A stretch of DNA of 36,277 bases from NCBI GenBank assembly GCA_000729835.1, contig JFHB01000270.1:1-36277 (forward strand). Reading direction: 5' to 3'. The stretch is from Atkinsonella hypoxylon. Its lineage: Eukaryota > Ascomycota > Sordariomycetes > Hypocreales > Clavicipitaceae. A program made the translations under genes and the position numbers. Position 1 is the first letter of the stretch, and every line of letters starts with the position of its first letter. The notes under the pieces were generated by a model, which saw only the letters and a list, made by a program, of their open reading frames with translations, ran no database searches and was not told the DNA's origin. Shown here one piece after another: positions 31,399-36,277 of this stretch.

Positions 31399-32220
31399 AT
31401 GAGAATACTCACAATGGCAGAACAGACACACTTGGGCCCTGATGTGTTCACGTGTACTTTCTGTTACCGTCTTTCGGCACAGAAGCCACGAATCCTTGGA
31501 CGGTCTGCCCGACTCACTTGTGTTGAATGCTACATCACCATTGTCAACCTCTCGATTTGCTGGGCATGCGGAGAAGTGATCATGCGAGAGTCAGACTGCG
31601 TGAGCTTTGGCTGGTGCTTCTGGCATCGAGCTTGCTACGGCTGTTTGCTGTATGGAAGTCGGAAGCTGTGTACAGGGATGCTGGATAATGCATCCGGCGT
31701 GGATGGCATTTCCGGCTATAGCCAGAAGAGCCAGAGCTACGAGGTTCTGCAAACGCCTCTTTGTGCATTATGTGCTATCGAATGCGAGATTGATGGGCTG
31801 GACGAGCGTGGAGCACTTCAACGAGGTTTGAAGAGGATTGATCTAGTAGATGGGGGAGTGACGCGATGTCGGTGGGTCGAAAAGTCCGGGCTGCAGCTTG
31901 GACAATTCTGGTCGGCTATCTCAACGGATGAACGGTTTGCAGTTGGGGGCGAGAAGAATCGGGACGAGACGAAGAGGCGTACAACGAGAATTTGGGTGGA
32001 CATCAACGATCCGATCAACGGGGCCTCTTTTCGGCCACATCTATTGAAACCAGTGCCGTTCCGGATGCAGCGCATTGTCGAAGAACATGATAAATTGTGG
32101 CCCAACACAAAGTTCCCCTTTTCTGGAGCGTCAATGAGAGCAGGAGATGATGTTCGCTGTGTTGAGCGTGCTGAGAGACGACAGAGGCATTCCGAGCCAT
32201 GGAGCAAGCCTCGTTATTGA
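31399..32220 (+). CDS. cysteine-rich LIM-like zinc-binding protein
   Basis: A single-exon frame of 273 residues; an alternative start at Met6 (31414) leaves 268. Cysteine pairs lie at 19/22, 41/44, 54/57, 79/82 and 122/125. C54-x2-C57-x18-H76-x2-C79-x2-C82 matches the first half of a LIM domain (C-x2-C-x16-23-H-x2-C-x2-C), and Trp75 precedes the His as in many LIM modules. The second half is stretched: Cys91 and C122-x2-C125 are the likely remaining ligands, separated by a Gly/Ser-rich insert. C19-x2-C22..C41-x2-C44 could form a separate C4 finger. The C-terminal third is basic and without motif. LIM modules bind proteins rather than DNA, and the partner is unknown. It resembles fungal proteins annotated only as LIM-domain hypothetical. 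Confidence 0.68.
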   Translation: MRILTMAEQTHLGPDVFTCTFCYRLSAQKPRILGRSARLTCVECYITIVNLSICWACGEVIMRESDCVSFGWCFWHRACYGCLLYGSRKLCTGMLDNASGVDGISGYSQKSQSYEVLQTPLCALCAIECEIDGLDERGALQRGLKRIDLVDGGVTRCRWVEKSGLQLGQFWSAISTDERFAVGGEKNRDETKRRTTRIWVDINDPINGASFRPHLLKPVPFRMQRIVEEHDKLWPNTKFPFSGASMRAGDDVRCVERAERRQRHSEPWSKPRY

Positions 32221-33715
32221 GCATTAACCGATCAGATCCCTAAAGACCAAGTCTATCCGCGAATATTGGGTATCTTTCATGGCTAAAGGCATTATTCAAT
32301 CAAGGATCGAGTATAGATATTGTAGTTCACGTAATAACGGACAGGCTTGACATCTTAGACAGGCGTCTAAAGCAAACGCACGAGCTGTAGTGTATGCGTA
32401 AAGTGGAAGTCCAGCCGATGCAAAATGTGATCATTGTGACTAAGCATATGATAAGAATAAGCGAGCTGCAAGAGCTTGAAAGAATACATCAGGAACGGCC
32501 CAAGGCAAAGCAAAATGGGCCAATGACAGGGACGGGAAGCAGGTGAGGCAAGCACGCTTAAAATTGCCACAGCCTTTGGTAAGAACACTTTGTGCTAAGT
32601 TTGGACTGTCTTGTGATTGATGAACTGGGAAGTGTTTCCAAGATCTGGTGGGTTGCGCGCGATGGTACGTAAACATGCAGCAATGGATATTTGAACCAGC
32701 AGTAGAAACTAAGCCTAGAGTGGAATAAAGTGGGACATTCGACCAGGGTTGCGGGGACATCCTGATGAAATTTAAGCGGGTTAGAGTAGAGGCCTTGACT
32801 AATGACGACCGATGAAGGTTGTCGATAATGGAAAATTCTAATCAACAAAGACTCTTGATGCTCAAGATCCTAAGTAGAAAAGCCTGCCATGGATAAAGGT
32901 CATAGCTGACAAAGATTGTTAGGACGATGAGTCTCGCCGGAGGGGGGATCTAACGCTCAGCACAAGAAGGCTGCCAAGTAGTAAAATGCCTTGTCGAGGA
33001 AGGGGAAAAAAGGAAAAAAAAAAAAAAAAGGAAAGGAATAAAAACGCTTCCGGCCGCATGATTGAAAACTCGTTGCTGCATGTTTTACTTGCATGAATGG
33101 CTCGTCATTAATTAATGGGGCGGAAACAATAGGGGAGCGGTAATTAATATGGAGGGAAGTGGGCTGGAAGTTGTGCTGGTGTGTGGGGTGGGCTTGGTTT
33201 TGGGCATGGAACCGATAGTGCAAGCGGTGCAAAGTGGCCGGGAATGGCTAACAGGTGCCGGCATGGAGCCCTAACAGCATCCACCACAAAAAATTACGGA
33301 ATTTAGCGAAAAGGCGGGCCGGCCGCAACAGACACAGCAGCAGTCAGTCAGTGCCAGTGCCAGTGCCAATGCCGGTGCCAGCAATAGTACTGTAACAGCA
33401 ACTTGGCTCCGATGGAGACGCTGGAAGCTGCCCTGCTGTGCCCTGGCTGGCTTGGTTTGGCTCGTTTGGCTCGTTTGGCTCCGCCAAGGTCGAGCGACCT
33501 CAGTTTCTTTCCTTCGCCATCACCATCCTCCAGTCCACAGCTGCTGACTGACTCTTTTGCCGGTGCCTCACCTACCACCCACCCAAAGAGACTTTCGCGC
33601 GCTTAATTCTCCCCGAGGTCATGCGATCTTAACCATCTCCCCCTTCCTCCACAAGTAGCACCCGACCGCCGACACCGACAATTGCAAAGTAGCCGATTCA
33701 CCAAAGGCCATCAAG
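32221..33715. promoter_or_regulatory. 1.5-kb intergenic region with the promoter and leader of the STM1-like gene
   Basis: No gene is supported. A purine-rich run lies at 33000-33040. Hexamer GTGCCA repeats lie at 33351-33381, and GGCTCGTTTGGCT copies at 33451-33482. From 33586 to 33715 the sequence is C/T- and C/A-rich, a typical leader for a highly expressed fungal gene, ending CATCAAGATG at the start codon. Confidence 0.5.
33351..33381 (+). repeat. GTGCCA hexamer repeat
   Basis: About five imperfect copies of GTGCCA (variants AATGCC and GGTGCC), preceded by a CAGT run, in the upstream region of the STM1-like gene. Confidence 0.7.
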
Positions 33716-35391
33716 ATGTCCCAGGTCGCTTCTCAGGTATGCTGAATTTCTCTGTCCTCGTCTGGCCACTTGCCTCGAGCCATCGTTCACGCCCGTTCGT
33801 CACTATCAATCTTGAGCTCTGGGCTTACTCCATGCCCAATTGCTGTCGTCACCCATCTTTATCTTGTGGACAGCCATTATCTCCGACATTCTCTTGCTTC
33901 TCCCTCCCCGATCGCTCGTCGTCGACGGTCATTTCGGCCACGGTGCCTCGTCCGTCATGCGGGCATAGCTGCTCGAGCCGCTACTGTCTTGCGCTCCAAC
34001 GTCATCAGATGCAAACTCCGTTGATCAAAGCTAATCCTAATATCATAGAACCGTTTCGCCTTCCTCGGTATGCACCCTACCCATCTCGTCCCTTTCGATT
34101 GACTACTCCTGCGTCGATTCTGGTTAGGGCAACCGGTCGACGCCTCGCACTGGGTTCAAAAAACATGCATCCTGATTGACACGGCATCTTTGGACAGGCA
34201 ATGACGACGACGGCGAGGACAAGCCTATTGCTCCCGTTAAGACCGTCGACAAGGCTGTCCCTCGTACCACCAAGCGCAACGTTGAGCCCCAGGCTCCCGC
34301 TGCTCCTACCCGCAGCAATGGCAACCGCCGCGGAGGTCCTCGTGGCAATGACGGTGGTAAGTTTGGAAGTCTTGTCGCCCTAGTGCTTCAAGCGTCATGG
34401 GGCGCTTTGGCGCTTTGGACACGAACTTCTCGATGGTGTATGCTAATTGTAAAATTTTATCAACAGCTTTCCGCGACCGTGGTGCTGGTAGCGACCGCAA
34501 CCACAACCGCTCCACCGAAGAGGCCCCTAGAGATGGTCCCCGTGGTGGCTATGGTGCTCGCGTCCGTGGTGGTAAGTCTGTGCTTGAATCCCTCCTGGTG
34601 GAGGAATTTCTTGTTCGCAGCTGCTTCACTCAATTTGGACAGGTAACATGAGAAATACTAACAGAACTCGCAGGCCGTGGATCTCGCCGCCCACGTGAAG
34701 GCGATGACCGCCATCAGACTCGATCCGGCGTCCACCCGTATGTTTCACCCAAATCCGTCTAGTACTTGAATATGCCTTCATCCGCCAGTACACTAATCAG
34801 TATCCATTTTCCGTTTTCTTTCGCAGTGGTTCCGAGAAGCAGGCTGCCCAGTCCTGGGGCGCCAATGAGGGTGAGGCTGAACTGAAGGACGAGCAGGCTG
34901 GTGAGGCCATTGCCCAATCTGAGAAGAAAGAGGCCCTCGCGGAGGACGGCGCCGGCGAGGAGCCCGCCGAGCCCGAGGACAAGAGCGTTTCCTACGCCGA
35001 CTACCTTGCCCAGCAAGCCGAGAAGAAACTTGCCCTTGACAGTGCATTCAAGGTCCGTGAGGCCAATGAAGGCAGCAAGCTCGACAAGAAGTGGGCCAAC
35101 GCCAAGGCCCTTCAAAAGACCGACGATGAGGAGTTCATCTCTGGAACCTTTGGCAAAAAGCAGCGTGAACGCGAGCGCAAGGTCAAGCAAACCGTCGACT
35201 TCGACCCTCGCTTCGTCGAGGCGGAGCGCGCCCGAGGTAGCGGTCGTGGCGGCCGCAGCAGTCGTGGTGGACGTGGTGGTGAGCGTGGCGGCGATCGCGG
35301 CCGTGGAGGCAACTTCCGCGGTGGACGTGGTGGTGCCGCTCCTATCAACACCAAGGACGAGTCCGCCTTCCCCAGCCTTGGAGGCAAATAG
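33716..35391 (+). CDS. STM1: Stm1/SERBP1-family ribosome-associated, RNA-binding protein
   Basis: In yeast, Stm1 binds 80S ribosomes, clamps the mRNA channel in dormant ribosomes and protects them during starvation; animal SERBP1/HABP4 are its relatives. Six exons: 33716-33736, 34049-34067, 34198-34356, 34467-34571, 34674-34737, 34827-35391, giving 310 residues, with all junctions in frame. Donors are GTATGC, GTATGC, GTAAGT, GTAAGT and GTATGT. The N-terminus MSQVASQNRFAFLGNDDDGE matches the Stm1 start (NPFDLLGND in yeast). The middle has the SERBP1 core, from RDRGAGSDRNHNRS to GSEKQAAQSWGANEGEAEL. The motif SVSYADYLAQQ (residues 178-188) corresponds to LSLQDYLNQQ. The end is RGG-rich (RGSGRGGRSSRGGRGG) and closes with ESAFPSLGGK. 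The first two exons encode only 13 codons. Confidence 0.9.
33737..34048 (+). other. STM1 first intron, 312 bp
   Basis: GTATGC..CATAG intron (branch GCTAATCC) placed after only seven codons; it is three times the length of the other introns of the gene. Long early introns in ribosome-associated genes often carry expression-enhancing or regulatory sequence, but nothing specific is visible. Confidence 0.7.
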
Positions 35392-36277
35392 AAATGCCCC
35401 TCACCAAGCGGCATAGCGGCTCATTTCCCTCTTGATTTCTGGTATCTTTTTTTTTTTTGACGTGTACATGCGCCGAGATATCCCCCGTATGGCTTTGTAT
35501 ATGTCAAACATGGATGATGTACCTATTTCAGAGGGGACAGCCCTCGAGCGTCTTTGTATAAGCGGGATATGTTTGTCAAGGGAAAACATAGTACCCCCAG
35601 AGCGCTTGCTATTTCAAAAGAAATACAAAGAAACAAAAAATTTAGCCAGATGCGTTTTTGTCCAGAAAAAAAGTTCACCTAGGAAAGAATGAAGAAATAG
35701 GGAAAATGAAGGGGGAAAAAAAAAAGATGTAAAGGAAATGTTCCAAGACAAGTAATTAGGAATGGGGAAATATGCAAAGGATCATGATATGATTTGGATG
35801 GCATGGATTAGGAAACGGCATGGATCAACCCGTCTGAACAACTTGGCTGTTTATTTTTTTTCAAAGAACCCAACGGCCTTTTCGTCCTTAGTTTGCTAAA
35901 TTTGCTTGACGATGTAGATTGTAATTTGATTTGCTAGACTTGGGGTGGGCAGGTTGCACATACTACGATTGACGAAGCTGGGTACTGCGTGGGCGACTCC
36001 TCGTGCAAATAGGCTTGTATAATCTATGCTCCTGCTTGGAAACTCGCTCATATCCTTGTAATGTAATGTACGATTATTGACCCGACATGCAGTGACAACA
36101 CAATGTCTCGTATGAACATGAACGATGCTCTTCCCCCCCTCGTGGCTCCCTACTTTTTTTCCTACATGATGCTGACGAGGAAAATTTCTCGAGCTCTCGG
36201 AGAACAAAGCGCCCAACAAAGCCATTTATGTAAGAACTGATTCCATAGACATCCCATCGCCATGATTGTTATAAGTG
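35392..36277. other. 3' region of STM1 and window end; no gene supported
   Basis: After the TAG at 35389-35391 there is a T run at 35448-35458 and A-rich stretches at 35630-35730. A 109-codon minus-strand frame ends at 35896, but it has no motif, no splice support and ordinary composition. A gene starting beyond the window could overlap it. Confidence 0.4.

Noticed and set aside
28447..35391. Idea of a biosynthetic or defence gene cluster
   Set aside because: The genes (nuclear regulator, LIM-like, STM1) are unrelated housekeeping or regulatory types; no backbone enzyme, transporter or NLR-like gene is present.
35896..36225. 109-codon minus-strand open frame at the window end
   Set aside because: No motif, no splice support and unremarkable composition; it is more likely a chance frame in the 3' flank of STM1.

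Overview
The window is nuclear DNA of a filamentous ascomycete (Pezizomycotina, most likely Sordariomycetes). The evidence is short GT..AG introns with CTAAC/CTGAC-like branch sites, compact genes, recognisable fungal housekeeping orthologues, and a long transposon block destroyed by changes typical of repeat-induced point mutation (RIP). The species cannot be named from sequence alone.

Layout. Positions 1 to about 9.9 kb form an extremely AT-rich repeat island. CpA and TpG are nearly absent, and most in-frame stops are TAA or TAG. Three relics can be read. The first is the pol region of a Ty3/Gypsy retrotransposon (1-3985, plus strand), whose protease, reverse transcriptase, RNase H and integrase all lie in one unshifted frame. 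The second is the 3' end of a Ty1/Copia element with its polypurine tract and probable LTR (8646-9420, plus). The third is an internal Copia RT/RNase H fragment on the opposite strand (9482-9830). Between them, about 4.0-8.5 kb is equally mutated and unassigned, although it holds at least one long ancestral reading frame. From 9.9 to 11.1 kb the sequence returns to normal composition through a palindrome-rich edge, a 15-bp CAACTG microsatellite and the broken 3' end of an acidic-tail gene.

The genic part follows: a YPP1/TTC7-like TPR protein (minus) divergent from the ribosome-biogenesis factor RIX1 (plus); a small WW-domain protein (minus); a Pap1/Yap-type bZIP regulator (minus, four exons); a 4.8-kb gene-poor stretch rich in short palindromes and minisatellites, with one weak coding candidate; a basic, S/T-P-rich nuclear protein (plus) carrying SILK-type and RVxF-type PP1-docking motifs and a KEN box; a cysteine-rich LIM-like protein (plus); and a six-exon Stm1/SERBP1-type ribosome-associated protein (plus).

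The genes do not form a pathway or cluster; most are independent housekeeping or regulatory units. The points of most interest are the PP1-docking and degron architecture of the 28.4-30.7 kb protein, the stop-free multiple-of-three intron in the bZIP gene, the frame-intact RIP-killed Gypsy element, and the gene fragment truncated at the edge of the repeat island. Exon boundaries were worked out by hand from splice signals and frame continuity; no alignment or transcript data were available.
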